Made by a program: the position numbers and the translations under genes. Below the pieces are notes generated by a model. It searched no databases. It was not told the origin of the DNA and saw nothing but the letters and a program-made list of their open reading frames with translations. This document shows, piece by piece, positions 50,448 through 59,784 of a DNA stretch of 64,000 nucleotides. Numbering within the stretch: the first letter of the stretch is position 1; every line of letters starts with the position of its first letter. Source of the DNA: a bacterium 1XD42-1 (lineage in GTDB: Bacteria; Bacillota; Clostridia; Oscillospirales; Ruminococcaceae); NCBI GenBank assembly GCA_003612625.1, contig RAZJ01000002.1, positions 62,001 through 126,000 on the forward strand. Direction: 5' to 3'.

Positions 50448-52109
50448 ATGAGAAGAATGTTATCCGGCTTTTTAGCCACCGCTATGGTTGCGTCTGTCTG
50501 CGCTACCATGAGCTTTGCCGCAGAAAGTGCAACAATTACTTTTGCTTTCCCAACAGGTTTGGGTGACTCGGAACTTGGTAAGGATGGTGCCACAGTAACC
50601 TATGACCGTGTACAGTTAGTAGCTCAGCCTAAGGATCAAAATAAGGAAGTGGTCATATTAGGCGAAGTCGGTCTTCCTAATGATTTAACAAATGAGGATT
50701 CGGACGACGACGGTACAGTTGAGGCGATTTCTGCTGGACAATGGTCCAAAGCATTAAACAAAGTCAAGTTCCAGGATGTAAAGATCGGCGGAAAATTTTA
50801 TCAGATTACTTTAGGATATAACAGAACGACTAATAACGTCATTGCAACATTTTCTCCGGCAGTAGCCGTGGATGGCATAAATGACAATGATTATGTACTC
50901 CAGTTGGTACATGCAGATAAAGACAGGACTGGTCTTGCAACACAGGCAGGAACGGTTTTTGAGGGGAAAGGCGGCGAAACTGCTGACATTGAACAGGGCG
51001 GTACCTTTGTCGATACAGTCTATGCGTCTGATGTTTTAGTTTCTTATGGCGACGGCACACCGATTCCGCTGACCGAATCTTCTGTAGGTGTAAATAAAGA
51101 TCAGAATGATGAAGGCGGCGTACAAAGCAGCAAAACACTGTATTTCATGATTCGTGACGATGTAGTGCCCAGAGCGTCTGATGACAGCTACTGGAAAGTA
51201 AAAATTGCCAAGGGCGACAATGGTAAATACATTAAAGCAGTCAGCGACGCAACCAAAAACTTCTCTGGTAATTTGTATGATGTCAATACAGGCAAAGCTG
51301 TAGAGGGCACTGGCGGCGCCCGTCACCGTTATATCAAAGTGGAACTGAATGAAATCTTTACCGATGACGAAATCAAAATGACTTTGGATATGCGTTTATC
51401 TGCAAAGAGCAAAGCAGCATCCAGCTTGGATGGCGTTGAAGAAGATACCGAAATCAAAGTAAAAGATTTCAGTTTTTACATGAAGAACATTGTAAGAGCT
51501 GCTGATAATGAATGGATTGTTGGTACAGATGGTCTAATGCTGAATCCTGTCAAGAATGACTGGAACGAAGTCACTTATTGCGATGAAGACGGTGACGTAG
51601 CATATCTGAAATTCTTTGGCGATAGTGATACCGGCAAATTCTATTCCAAACTGTCCACCAAATGGGAACATGCTGATTATGCTTCCTACTTCAACGATCA
51701 GGATGCTTATATCTTCCAGTTTACTGGTTCCCCAAGCCTGTCCTCCACCAGCCGTGCTGACCTGGAAATCTACAGCCCGTTTGTAGATCAAGACGGCAAT
51801 GAAACCTTTGATCCGGAACAAGCAATCATTTATCAAGTAATGGATGGCGATCTGTTCGATATTACCAATCAGTTTGAATACAGAGAAGGCAACAACGGCG
51901 ATATGGCATATTGCAGCCGCGTACGTTTCCTGGGTACTTTCATCATCTGCCAAAAACCAGTTGATGAAGCTTCCAACGATGACGTAGTTGATCTGGTTCC
52001 AGATGATAATTTAACTCCAGATAACAATGCTGGCGCTCCAGTGGAAGTAAATCCTGGCAGCAACGGCGGCAGCGGCAGCAAAGCTCCTGCAAATACTGGA
52101 AAATTTTAA
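50448..52109 (+). CDS. Secreted Asp-rich surface protein of unknown function
   Basis: A 553-residue exported protein. A typical signal peptide (about residues 1-25, SFA-AES cleavage) is followed by a long beta-rich, Asp/Asn-rich body without a domain I can name. The protein ends in a Gly/Ser/Asn linker and the sequence APANTGKF. This looks like a sortase-type PxNTG site, but no membrane helix or charged tail follows, so it is either cut short or not anchored that way. GAGAGGAGCG about ten bases upstream sets the ATG, since the upstream frame lacks a ribosome site. It stands alone, between a repeat-containing promoter and a perfect terminator. Confidence 0.75.
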   Translation: MRRMLSGFLATAMVASVCATMSFAAESATITFAFPTGLGDSELGKDGATVTYDRVQLVAQPKDQNKEVVILGEVGLPNDLTNEDSDDDGTVEAISAGQWSKALNKVKFQDVKIGGKFYQITLGYNRTTNNVIATFSPAVAVDGINDNDYVLQLVHADKDRTGLATQAGTVFEGKGGETADIEQGGTFVDTVYASDVLVSYGDGTPIPLTESSVGVNKDQNDEGGVQSSKTLYFMIRDDVVPRASDDSYWKVKIAKGDNGKYIKAVSDATKNFSGNLYDVNTGKAVEGTGGARHRYIKVELNEIFTDDEIKMTLDMRLSAKSKAASSLDGVEEDTEIKVKDFSFYMKNIVRAADNEWIVGTDGLMLNPVKNDWNEVTYCDEDGDVAYLKFFGDSDTGKFYSKLSTKWEHADYASYFNDQDAYIFQFTGSPSLSSTSRADLEIYSPFVDQDGNETFDPEQAIIYQVMDGDLFDITNQFEYREGNNGDMAYCSRVRFLGTFIICQKPVDEASNDDVVDLVPDDNLTPDNNAGAPVEVNPGSNGGSGSKAPANTGKF

Positions 52110-52166
52110 TTAAACAGAGTTTTTCTTATCGGGTAATCCCGTATCAAGAACTCAAATAAAAAGACA

Positions 52167-52210
52167 AAGGGAAAGCCCCTGGCATCTCTCCATGCCAGGG
52201 GCTTTCCCTT
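52167..52210. terminator. Strong bidirectional terminator
   Basis: A 19-bp perfect stem (52167-52185 with 52192-52210) with a six-base loop, flanked by A-rich and T-rich sequence. It ends the secreted protein gene and, on the other strand, the radical SAM gene. Confidence 0.93.
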
Positions 52211-52213
52211 CTT

Positions 52214-53089
52214 TTATTCTTCTCCGGAAGCAAGCAGATGATCCATCCGGTCCAATATTGCCTGCCTGCTGTCCGGCAATACACCCATAATCGTATATTT
52301 ATTTAATATAGTAGAATCTACATAAAGACACGTTTTCTGAATATCCATATGGACAAACATTTCCCGTTCTTCCTGTAACACTTCCCGGGGCGTCAATTCC
52401 TGGAACAGTTCCGGCGACTGCTTCAGGGTTTCATAAAGGGGGGTATTTTCCCATATAACCAATTTTAAGCACCATATGCTGACTGGATTCAGGCGGGACA
52501 GCAAAGCGGCTGTTTGTAAGGCGTGTTCCTGGGAATATTTCCGCCCGCCTAAGCCGGGAATAACCGTAAAATGATAATGAAACCCATACTCCGCCAGCTT
52601 CTGGCAGGCGGCTTCCATATCAGCAACCGTTTCCCCTTTATTGTGCAATTTTAAAACAGCATCGGAACCGCTTTCCAAGCCAATGTGTAATTCCAGAATA
52701 CCAGCCTGCCGCAGTTGGGCAAGTTCTTCTCCGCTTTTCCGCAGGACGTCGTCTGCCCTGGCATACATGGCTGTCATTTGAACAGAAGGCAGATATTCAT
52801 GGACATACTGCATGACTTCCAGCAGATGTTCCGTGGGCAGGCAAAAAGGGTTACATCCTAACAAAAACAGACGGTCATTCCCATCAATCACCTGGCTTAA
52901 TAACTGGCATTTATATTTTATTTCCTCTAAAGGGAGGATGGCAAAGGAATCCCGCAAAAAATCACAAAAAGCACATTTTCCGTAACTGCATCCTTGGGTA
53001 ACTTCTAAAAGGGCACTTTTCCCTTCTAAAGGGGGGCGGTAAATTTCAGGGCTTCGATAGAGCGCCTGAAAAATTTCGGATCTTGTCAT
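52214..53089 (-). CDS. Radical SAM protein (Elp3/MiaB-like B12-independent group)
   Basis: A 291-residue radical SAM enzyme with the [4Fe-4S] cluster motif Cys34-x4-Cys39-x2-Cys42 (QGCSYGKCAFCDF). This CX4CX2C variant is seen in a coproporphyrinogen-oxidase-like/YgiQ-like group. GLESGSDAVLKLHNKG carries the SAM-binding segment typical of the Elp3/NifB-like fold. No second cluster or extra domain is seen, and the substrate is unknown. The gene stands alone between two terminators. Confidence 0.82.
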   Translation of the reverse strand: MTRSEIFQALYRSPEIYRPPLEGKSALLEVTQGCSYGKCAFCDFLRDSFAILPLEEIKYKCQLLSQVIDGNDRLFLLGCNPFCLPTEHLLEVMQYVHEYLPSVQMTAMYARADDVLRKSGEELAQLRQAGILELHIGLESGSDAVLKLHNKGETVADMEAACQKLAEYGFHYHFTVIPGLGGRKYSQEHALQTAALLSRLNPVSIWCLKLVIWENTPLYETLKQSPELFQELTPREVLQEEREMFVHMDIQKTCLYVDSTILNKYTIMGVLPDSRQAILDRMDHLLASGEE

Positions 53090-53119
53090 TTTAACCCCTC
53101 CATTTTAACGGATGATTGA

Positions 53120-53159
53120 AAAAATGGGGGGATGGCACGGAGCCATTCCCCCATTTTTA
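53120..53159. terminator. Bidirectional terminator after the POR gene
   Basis: AAAAATGGGGG-ATGGC (from about 53120) pairs with GCCAT-CCCCCATTTTT (to 53159) around a five-base loop. Confidence 0.88.
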
Positions 53160-53180
53160 TATCATTTATTTTTTCTGGAA

Positions 53181-56100
53181 TTATGCTTCATACAGCTTGG
53201 TAAGACGAACCAGATGATCGTATTTCTCTTTGGCATATTTTTCAGCATTTCCAAACAGACGTTGGGCACGTTCTGGGTTAGCACGTTCCAAAGAGCTGTA
53301 ACGGACTTCGGCGTCGATGAAGCCTTTGTAATCGCTGGTAGGAGCCTTAGAATCCAGGCTGAATGGATTCTTGCCTTCTTCCTGCATACGAGGATCAAAC
53401 CGGAACAGATGCCAATAACCAGCTTCTACGGCTTGTTTCATACGGGTCTGGGCAAGTGTCATGCCGCCTTTGATTCCGTGGTTGATACAAGGAGCATAAG
53501 CAATAATCAGGGAAGGACCATGATAGCTTTCCGCTTCTGTAAAGGCTTTGATGCACTGATTATAGTCAGCACCCATAGAAACCTGGGCCACATAAACATA
53601 ACCGTAGCTCATTGCGATAGCAGCTAAATCTTTTTGTTTGGTTTCTTTACCGGCTGCGGCAAATTGAGCGATTGCACCGGTAGGAGTTGCTTTAGAGGAC
53701 TGGCCGCCGGTATTGGAGTAAACTTCTGTGTTAAAGACCAGAATGTTTACATCTTCGCCGGAAGCGATAACATGATCCAAACCGCCAAAGCCAATATCAA
53801 AGGCCCAGCCGTCACCACCAAAGATCCAGTTGGATTTCTTAGCCAGGAACTCTTTATACGGCAGGATGGATTTTGCAGAATCGCAGCCGCAGGCTTCCAG
53901 CATATCTACCAGCTTCTGGGTAGCGATCTTGTTTGCAGCGCCATCATTTACAGTAGACAGGTATTCTTCACAAATGGCTTTCTTATCGCCTTCCACATTT
54001 TTGCTCAGTTCGAGAACTTTTGCAATCTGCTGCTGGCGCAAAGTAGCCTGTGCCAAATACATACCATAACCATATTCGGCATTATCCTCAAACAAGGAAT
54101 TTGCCCATGCAGGACCATGGCCTTCATGATTTACGGTGTACGGTGTAGAAGGTGCAGAGCCGCCCCAGATAGAAGAACATCCGGTCGCATTAGCAATATA
54201 CATCCGGTCGCCAAAGAGCTGGGTGCAGAGTTTAGCATAAGGTGTTTCACCGCAGCCTGCGCAGGCGCCAGAGAACTCCAGCAATGGCTGTTTGAACTGG
54301 CTGCCTTTGACAGTGGTTTCTTTGAATTTGGCGGCAACATCCGGTTTTGCAGGCAGAGTGCGGCCATAATCAAAGCCTTGCTGCTGGTCAAGCTGGGTAT
54401 CCAACATTTCCATTGTAAGGGCTTTATTGCCTTTTTTGCCCGGGCAGACATTGGCGCAGGAGCCGCAGCCTGTGCAGTCCAGAACGGAAATGGTCATAGC
54501 GAACTTATAATCTGCCAGACCGGTCATAGGCAGGCTCTTCTGGGAAGCAGGAGCTTTTGCTGCTTCGTCAGCGGACATAGCCACAGGACGGATAACAGCA
54601 TGCGGGCAGACATAAGAACAGAAATTACACTGAATACAGTTATCAGGATTCCATACAGGAACTTTAACTGCAATACCGCGTTTTTCATATGCGGCAGCGC
54701 CTTGCGGCATGGTGCCGTTTTCGCGGTCGTCTTTGACAAAAGTGGAAACAGGCAGGCTGTCGCCACGCTGGGCATTGGCGGGAATGAGGACTTCGTTGAC
54801 GAAATCAACCAGTTCTTTCCGATCGCCGGTTGCGCCTGCGGGAGCTGCATCGTCAGCAGCATTGGCCCATGCAACGGGTACGTCTACTTTTACAACAGCA
54901 GTTGCGCCCCGGTCAATGGCGTCATAGTTCATCTGGACAACTTTTTCGCCTTTCCGTCCGTAGGATTTCAGAGCAGCATCTTTCATATATTTGATGGCGT
55001 CTGCTTCCGGAATGATGTTGGCCAGTTTAAAGAATGCGGATTGCAGCACAGTATTGATACGGGTGCCCAAGCCTAATTCCAAACCGATCTTTACGCCGTC
55101 AATGGTATAGAAATTGATGTTATGGGCAGCAATAAAGCGTTTTACTTTGCCGGGGATGTGTTGTTCCAGAGCTTCCGCATCCCAGGAGCAGTTCAGCAGG
55201 AAAATACCGCCGTCAACCAGATCCTCAACCATATCATATTTGGTGATATAGGAAGGATTATGGCAGGCAACAAAGTTAGCTTTGTTGATCAAATAAGTGG
55301 AATGAATGGGGCTCTTGCCGAAGCGCAAGTGGGAAATGGTGACGCCGCCGGATTTTTTAGAGTCATATGCAAAATATGCCTGGGCGTACATATCGGTATG
55401 GTCGCCGATAATTTTAATGGAGTTTTTGTTGGCGCCAACTGTACCGTCGGAACCAAGGCCCCAGAATTTGCAGGCATGGGTGCCTTCCGGAGCAGTAACC
55501 GGATTTTCTTCCCGGGCCAGGGACAGATTGGTTACGTCGTCGGTAATGGCCAAAGTAAATTCTTTCTTCGGAGCGGCATTGGCAGCATTCCGGTAAACAG
55601 CGATAATGTCAGCAGGGACAGTATCTTTGGAGCCTAAACCATAACGGCCGCCAAATACAGAAACGTTTTCAAATTTGGTGCCCTTCAATGCGGAAATAAC
55701 ATCCACATAAAGAGGCTCGCCCATGGAACCGGGTTCTTTTGTCCGGTCAAGAACGGAAATAGTCTTGACAGAATCCGGAATTACATCCAGCAAATGTTTG
55801 GCAGAGAATGGACGGTAAAGACGTACTTTAACCAGACCAACTTTTTCGCCTTGTTTTGCCAGGTAATCAATGGTTTCACAAATGGTTTCATTGATGGAAC
55901 CCATTGCAATAATAATATGCTCTGCATCAGCAGCACCATAGTAATTGAATAATTTATAGTCAGTGCCGATTTTTGCATTGACTTTGTTCATATATTCTTC
56001 TACTACGGCAGGCAGTTCATTGTAATATTTATTGCAGGCTTCCCGGTTCTGGAAGAAAATGTCCGGGTTTTGTGCGGAACCACGTAAAACAGGATGTTCC

Positions 56101-56729
56101 GGGTTCAAAGCATTGGCACGGAATGCGTTGATGGCGTCATGATCCACCATTTCATTCAGATCATCATAATCCCAGATTTCAATTTTCTGAAGCTCGTGGG
56201 AAGTACGGAACCCATCAAAGAAATTGAGGAAGGGGACACGGCCTTTTAAAGCCGACATGTGAGCCACAGGAGTTAAATCCATAACTTCTTGGACGCTGCT
56301 TTCGCAGAGCATCGCAAAACCAGTCTGACGGCAAGCATATACGTCGGAATGATCACCGAAAATATTCAAAGCATGGGTAGCTACGCAGCGGGCTGAAACA
56401 TCAATAACAGCAGGCAGCAATTCGCCGGCCATTTTATACATATTCGGGATCATCAGCAGTAAGCCTTGGGAAGCAGTATAAGTGGTTGTTAAAGCACCGG
56501 CTGCCAAAGAACCGTGAACGGTTCCGGAAGCACCAGCTTCGGACTGCATCTCAACGATTTTGACTGTGTTGCCGAAAATATTTTTCTGGCCGGCAGTAGC
56601 CCACTCGTCTGTTACTTCAGCCATAACGGATGAAGGGGTAATGGGGTAGATGGCAGCTACATCGGTAAACGCATAAGAGGCGTAAGCCGCAGCATTATTG
56701 CCATCCATGGTTTTCATTTTTCTTGCCAT
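53181..56729 (-). CDS. nifJ: Pyruvate:ferredoxin (flavodoxin) oxidoreductase, single-chain
   Basis: Oxidatively decarboxylates pyruvate to acetyl-CoA and reduces ferredoxin, the central step of clostridial fermentation. The 1182-residue chain fuses all domains in the usual order. The alpha/gamma regions start with YPITPSSVMAE. Two [4Fe-4S] ferredoxin motifs are near residues 696-710 (CIQCNFCSYVCP) and 750-763 (CTGCGSCANVCP). The C-terminal TPP domain has GGDGWAFDIGFGG and the proximal cluster cysteines (SGACAGCGETPY). AGGAGG precedes the ATG. It is a single-gene unit with its own promoter and leader hairpin. Confidence 0.96.
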   Translation of the reverse strand: MARKMKTMDGNNAAAYASYAFTDVAAIYPITPSSVMAEVTDEWATAGQKNIFGNTVKIVEMQSEAGASGTVHGSLAAGALTTTYTASQGLLLMIPNMYKMAGELLPAVIDVSARCVATHALNIFGDHSDVYACRQTGFAMLCESSVQEVMDLTPVAHMSALKGRVPFLNFFDGFRTSHELQKIEIWDYDDLNEMVDHDAINAFRANALNPEHPVLRGSAQNPDIFFQNREACNKYYNELPAVVEEYMNKVNAKIGTDYKLFNYYGAADAEHIIIAMGSINETICETIDYLAKQGEKVGLVKVRLYRPFSAKHLLDVIPDSVKTISVLDRTKEPGSMGEPLYVDVISALKGTKFENVSVFGGRYGLGSKDTVPADIIAVYRNAANAAPKKEFTLAITDDVTNLSLAREENPVTAPEGTHACKFWGLGSDGTVGANKNSIKIIGDHTDMYAQAYFAYDSKKSGGVTISHLRFGKSPIHSTYLINKANFVACHNPSYITKYDMVEDLVDGGIFLLNCSWDAEALEQHIPGKVKRFIAAHNINFYTIDGVKIGLELGLGTRINTVLQSAFFKLANIIPEADAIKYMKDAALKSYGRKGEKVVQMNYDAIDRGATAVVKVDVPVAWANAADDAAPAGATGDRKELVDFVNEVLIPANAQRGDSLPVSTFVKDDRENGTMPQGAAAYEKRGIAVKVPVWNPDNCIQCNFCSYVCPHAVIRPVAMSADEAAKAPASQKSLPMTGLADYKFAMTISVLDCTGCGSCANVCPGKKGNKALTMEMLDTQLDQQQGFDYGRTLPAKPDVAAKFKETTVKGSQFKQPLLEFSGACAGCGETPYAKLCTQLFGDRMYIANATGCSSIWGGSAPSTPYTVNHEGHGPAWANSLFEDNAEYGYGMYLAQATLRQQQIAKVLELSKNVEGDKKAICEEYLSTVNDGAANKIATQKLVDMLEACGCDSAKSILPYKEFLAKKSNWIFGGDGWAFDIGFGGLDHVIASGEDVNILVFNTEVYSNTGGQSSKATPTGAIAQFAAAGKETKQKDLAAIAMSYGYVYVAQVSMGADYNQCIKAFTEAESYHGPSLIIAYAPCINHGIKGGMTLAQTRMKQAVEAGYWHLFRFDPRMQEEGKNPFSLDSKAPTSDYKGFIDAEVRYSSLERANPERAQRLFGNAEKYAKEKYDHLVRLTKLYEA

Positions 56730-56772
56730 GTTGTATCTTCCTCCTATTGTATAAAAATCACAATGGACATAA

Positions 56773-56806
56773 GGGATTGTCCCGGGTTTTCCCAGGGCAG
56801 AATCCC
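56773..56806 (-). promoter_or_regulatory. Leader hairpin of the POR gene
   Basis: GGGATT (56773-56778) pairs with AATCCC (56801-56806), with inner GGG/CCC pairs around a TTTT loop. It lies in the untranslated leader between the POR promoter and its ribosome site, without a T-run. Confidence 0.5.
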
Positions 56807-56851
56807 CTTGGAAAAGGGTAGCTTTTCCTGTGTTGGAACCATCCGGTTATC

Positions 56852-56880
56852 AGTTTATCACTTTTCTACCAGTTTGTAAA
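56852..56880 (-). promoter_or_regulatory. Promoter of the POR gene
   Basis: On the minus strand, TTTACA (56875-56880), a 17-base spacer and TAAACT (56852-56857). The leader is about 115 bases long. Confidence 0.6.
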
Positions 56881-56974
56881 GAACAAGACTGTTAAAAAAG
56901 CCGCAATCTATGGGATTTTATCAAACCTGCCCTAGTAAAGCTGGAAATCCCCTGGAAACGGCAAATATTCGCAC

Positions 56975-57003
56975 TTGTAAGGCAACTTTCAGCATGGTAT
57001 AAT
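56975..57003 (+). promoter_or_regulatory. Promoter of nfeD-SPFH
   Basis: TTGTAA (56975-56980), a 17-base spacer and TATAAT (56998-57003). GGTAT-AATA-ATACC forms an inverted repeat over the -10 box. Confidence 0.7.
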
Positions 57004-57052
57004 AATACCGTAAGATTTTATCATTTTTGCTGTTATAAAGGAGGGGGATCTT

Positions 57053-57496
57053 ATGCTTCTTTGGCAATGGCCTTTGCTTTGGCTGGCAGTCGGCGCGGTT
57101 GCGGCAGTCATTGAGGGCCTGACAGTACAACTGGTGTCCATTTGGTTTGCTTTAAGCGCTGGCGTTACGGCTTTAGTGACACTGATGTTCCGGCCTGCGT
57201 TTTCCACACAGTTATTGATTTTTTCTATATTGGGGCTGGTTCTCCTGATAAGTACCCGCTCCTTTGTCCGGAAAAAAATGCAGGTACGCAAGGAAAGAAC
57301 CAATGCAGACCGGGCAATCGGTGAAACAGGTATTGTGACAAAGACGGTAGGAGATGCCTATATTGCCGGACGCGTGCTGGTAAATGGACTGGACTGGGCC
57401 GCCAAAACCCAGGACGGGGCATCTCTGGAACCGGGGGCGCACGTAATTGTAAAAGCAATCCAGGGGGTAACGCTTTTAGTGGAAAAAGCGCCTTAA
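57053..57496 (+). CDS. NfeD-family membrane protein
   Basis: A 147-residue partner of SPFH/stomatin proteins. Two hydrophobic stretches (about 5-45 and 50-70) are followed by a C-terminal OB-fold domain (GETGIVTKTVGDAYIAGRVLVNGLDW). NfeD-SPFH pairs organise membrane microdomains. GGAGGGGGAT lies before the ATG, and the SPFH gene follows after 39 bases, the typical pairing. Confidence 0.9.
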   Translation: MLLWQWPLLWLAVGAVAAVIEGLTVQLVSIWFALSAGVTALVTLMFRPAFSTQLLIFSILGLVLLISTRSFVRKKMQVRKERTNADRAIGETGIVTKTVGDAYIAGRVLVNGLDWAAKTQDGASLEPGAHVIVKAIQGVTLLVEKAP

Positions 57497-57535
57497 AAAA
57501 GGGTATACTGAAATAGAAAAAAGGGGTTTTTCTTT

Positions 57536-58462
57536 ATGGTGACGATTTCTATTGTTTTTTTCAGCATTTTACTGCTGATTGTTTTGTTGATTCTGGTTTC
57601 CAATATCAAAATTGTCCCGCAGGCTACGGAATTTGTCGTAGAACGGTTAGGCGCTTATTATGCCACATGGGAAACGGGCCTGCATTTTAAAACGCCATTT
57701 TTGGACCGGGTAACAAAGAAGGTTTCCCTAAAAGAACAGGTGGTAGATTTTGCTCCTCAGCCTGTGATTACAAAAGATAATGTTACCATGCAGATTGACA
57801 CCGTTGTCTTTTACCAGGTAACGGATGCAAAGCTGTACACTTACGGGGTAGAAAACCCCATGTCTGCTATTGAAAACCTGACAGCAACAACCCTCCGGAA
57901 TATTATCGGGGAAATGGAGCTGGACAGCACCTTAACTTCCCGTGACATCATCAATTCCAAAATTACAGCTACTCTGGATCAGGCCACAGATAAATGGGGC
58001 ATTAAAGTAAACCGGGTGGAGCTGAAAAACATCCTGCCTCCCAGAGAAATCCAGGACGCCATGGAAAAACAGATGAAAGCGGAACGGGAACGCCGGGAAT
58101 CTATCCTGCGGGCCGAAGGGGAAAAGCACAGCCAGATCCTGGTGGCAGAAGGCGAAAAAGAAAGTGCCATTTTACGGGCCCAGGCAGAACGGGAAAGCGC
58201 TGTTTTGCGGGCAGACGGCGTGAAAGAACAGAAAATCCGGGAAGCGGAAGGCGAAGCACAAGCCATAGAACTGGTACAGAATGCTTATGCCCAGGCATTG
58301 CGGACTTTAACCCAGGCCAATCCTTCCAACCAGGTTATTGCTTTAAAATGTCTGGAAGCCCTGGGACAGCTTGGGGATGGGAAAGCAACAAAAATTATTA
58401 TCCCCAGTGAAATCCAGTCTTTAGCAGGCCTGGCAACAACTTTGCGTGAAACGTTGAAGTAA
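57536..58462 (+). CDS. SPFH/stomatin-family membrane protein (QmcA-like)
   Basis: A 308-residue protein with one N-terminal membrane helix (about 3-23), a band-7/SPFH domain (VPQATEFVVERLGAY to ILPPREIQDAM, about 28-180) and a charged coiled coil rich in Ala/Glu/Arg (about 180-250). Such proteins oligomerise into cages or rings on the membrane and can bind FtsH-type proteases. It is paired with the NfeD gene before it. AAGGGG lies nine bases upstream. Confidence 0.93.
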   Translation: MVTISIVFFSILLLIVLLILVSNIKIVPQATEFVVERLGAYYATWETGLHFKTPFLDRVTKKVSLKEQVVDFAPQPVITKDNVTMQIDTVVFYQVTDAKLYTYGVENPMSAIENLTATTLRNIIGEMELDSTLTSRDIINSKITATLDQATDKWGIKVNRVELKNILPPREIQDAMEKQMKAERERRESILRAEGEKHSQILVAEGEKESAILRAQAERESAVLRADGVKEQKIREAEGEAQAIELVQNAYAQALRTLTQANPSNQVIALKCLEALGQLGDGKATKIIIPSEIQSLAGLATTLRETLK

Positions 58463-58557
58463 ACAGAAAAAAGCTGCCTATATAGTATGCCAAAAAGAAA
58501 AGGATTTTATCTGGCGCTGTAAGGTTTTATAAAGATTATGTAGATAAAAAAGAAAAA

Positions 58558-58596
58558 CATTCCCTCCCGGCTGATAAAGCGGGAGGGAATGTTTTT
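58558..58596. terminator. Bidirectional terminator between the SPFH gene and glf
   Basis: CATTCCCTCCCG (58558-58569) pairs perfectly with CGGGAGGGAATG (58580-58591), followed by TTTTTT and preceded by an A-run. Confidence 0.93.
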
Positions 58597-59744
58597 TACA
58601 GAAGGGATTTTGCTAACTGCATGGCCCGGTAAATGACCATATCCATATCATAATACTGGTATTCAGCCAGCCGCCCAGCCAGATGAATCTGGGGATAATC
58701 AGCCAGCAGATCTTTATATTTTTCATAAAGGCTCTGGGAAGCCGGGGAAGCAATGGGATAACAAGGGACAAGATCGCTGGATAAATTGAAATTGGTAGGA
58801 TATTCTTTCAAAATGGTAGTGGCATAAGGATTATCCTGACCGGTCATATGTTTAAATTCTGTAATGCGTGTGAATTTTTCACTGGTGGTGTAATTGATAA
58901 CCCCTTTTTCCTGGTACCAGGGCCGCTCGTAGGTTTCAAAGCAAAAACGCATACTGCGGTATGGCAGTACCCCAAACTGATAATGAAACAGTTCGTCTAA
59001 AGAGCCGGTATATAAAATTGTTCCTTCAAACATTTTATTCCGGAAGTAAATTTTGCCATCTTTTAAGGAAAACAATTTATCAAAGGGCGTATTGAGGGCG
59101 CAGTTGATTTTTGGATGGTGAACCAGTTTTTCAAATACGTCGGTATACCCTTTTTCCGGCAGGCCCTGGTATTTTGCAGAAAAATACTGGCTGTAACGGG
59201 AAACCTGAACCGGCACACGCTGGAGAACCTTTGGGGAAACGGCATCCGGCGGATTTCCCCATTGCTTCGCGGTGTAATAATAGTAAATATTTTCATAGAT
59301 GAACTGGCCCAGTTCTTTTAACAAAGGATCTTCACAGTTCATCAATTCAAAAATAGAAACCTTTGTATTTTCCCCGTAGGTCTGGAGCAGTTTTTCTTCT
59401 AAAATACGGGCTTTTTCCGGCCCGAAAGCCCGCTGGATCGAAACTAAATTAAAAGGCACCGGCAATAATACATCATGGCATTTTGCTTCTACTGAATGTA
59501 TGTAGCCGTTTAATTTTGTAAAGCGGCTTAGGAAAGCATATACTTCCTCATTATCTGTATGGAAAATATGTGGGCCGTATTGGTGAATGGCAATCCCATG
59601 CTGATTGATCCGGTCAAAAGAATTGCCGCCTAAATGGGACCGCTTATCAATCATAAGAATATTATGATTTCCCTGTTCCGCCAGAATACGGGCTGCCGTT
59701 GCTCCGGCAAATCCACAGCCAACAACAACATATTGATAATCCAA
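58596..59744 (-). CDS. glf: UDP-galactopyranose mutase
   Basis: Flavoenzyme interconverting UDP-galactopyranose and UDP-galactofuranose for surface glycans. The 382 residues start with the FAD-binding VVVGCGFAGATAARIL and carry the HQYGPHIFHT segment, the family's YNYFTAKQWG-like YYYYTAKQWG motif, and conserved arginines of the substrate site. The start is TTG, with GAGG nine bases upstream. No galactofuranosyltransferase gene is adjacent, so its glycan genes lie elsewhere. Confidence 0.94.
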   Translation of the reverse strand: MDYQYVVVGCGFAGATAARILAEQGNHNILMIDKRSHLGGNSFDRINQHGIAIHQYGPHIFHTDNEEVYAFLSRFTKLNGYIHSVEAKCHDVLLPVPFNLVSIQRAFGPEKARILEEKLLQTYGENTKVSIFELMNCEDPLLKELGQFIYENIYYYYTAKQWGNPPDAVSPKVLQRVPVQVSRYSQYFSAKYQGLPEKGYTDVFEKLVHHPKINCALNTPFDKLFSLKDGKIYFRNKMFEGTILYTGSLDELFHYQFGVLPYRSMRFCFETYERPWYQEKGVINYTTSEKFTRITEFKHMTGQDNPYATTILKEYPTNFNLSSDLVPCYPIASPASQSLYEKYKDLLADYPQIHLAGRLAEYQYYDMDMVIYRAMQLAKSLL

Positions 59745-59784
59745 AAGAATTTACCTCATTTCAAAAATAGGGATGGGGGAATTT

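Noticed and set aside
53634-55076. A 480-codon open frame on the plus strand inside the POR gene
   Set aside because: It is antisense to a complete, strongly conserved enzyme and has no ribosome site or domain. Biased codon use of the POR gene removes stops on the other strand.
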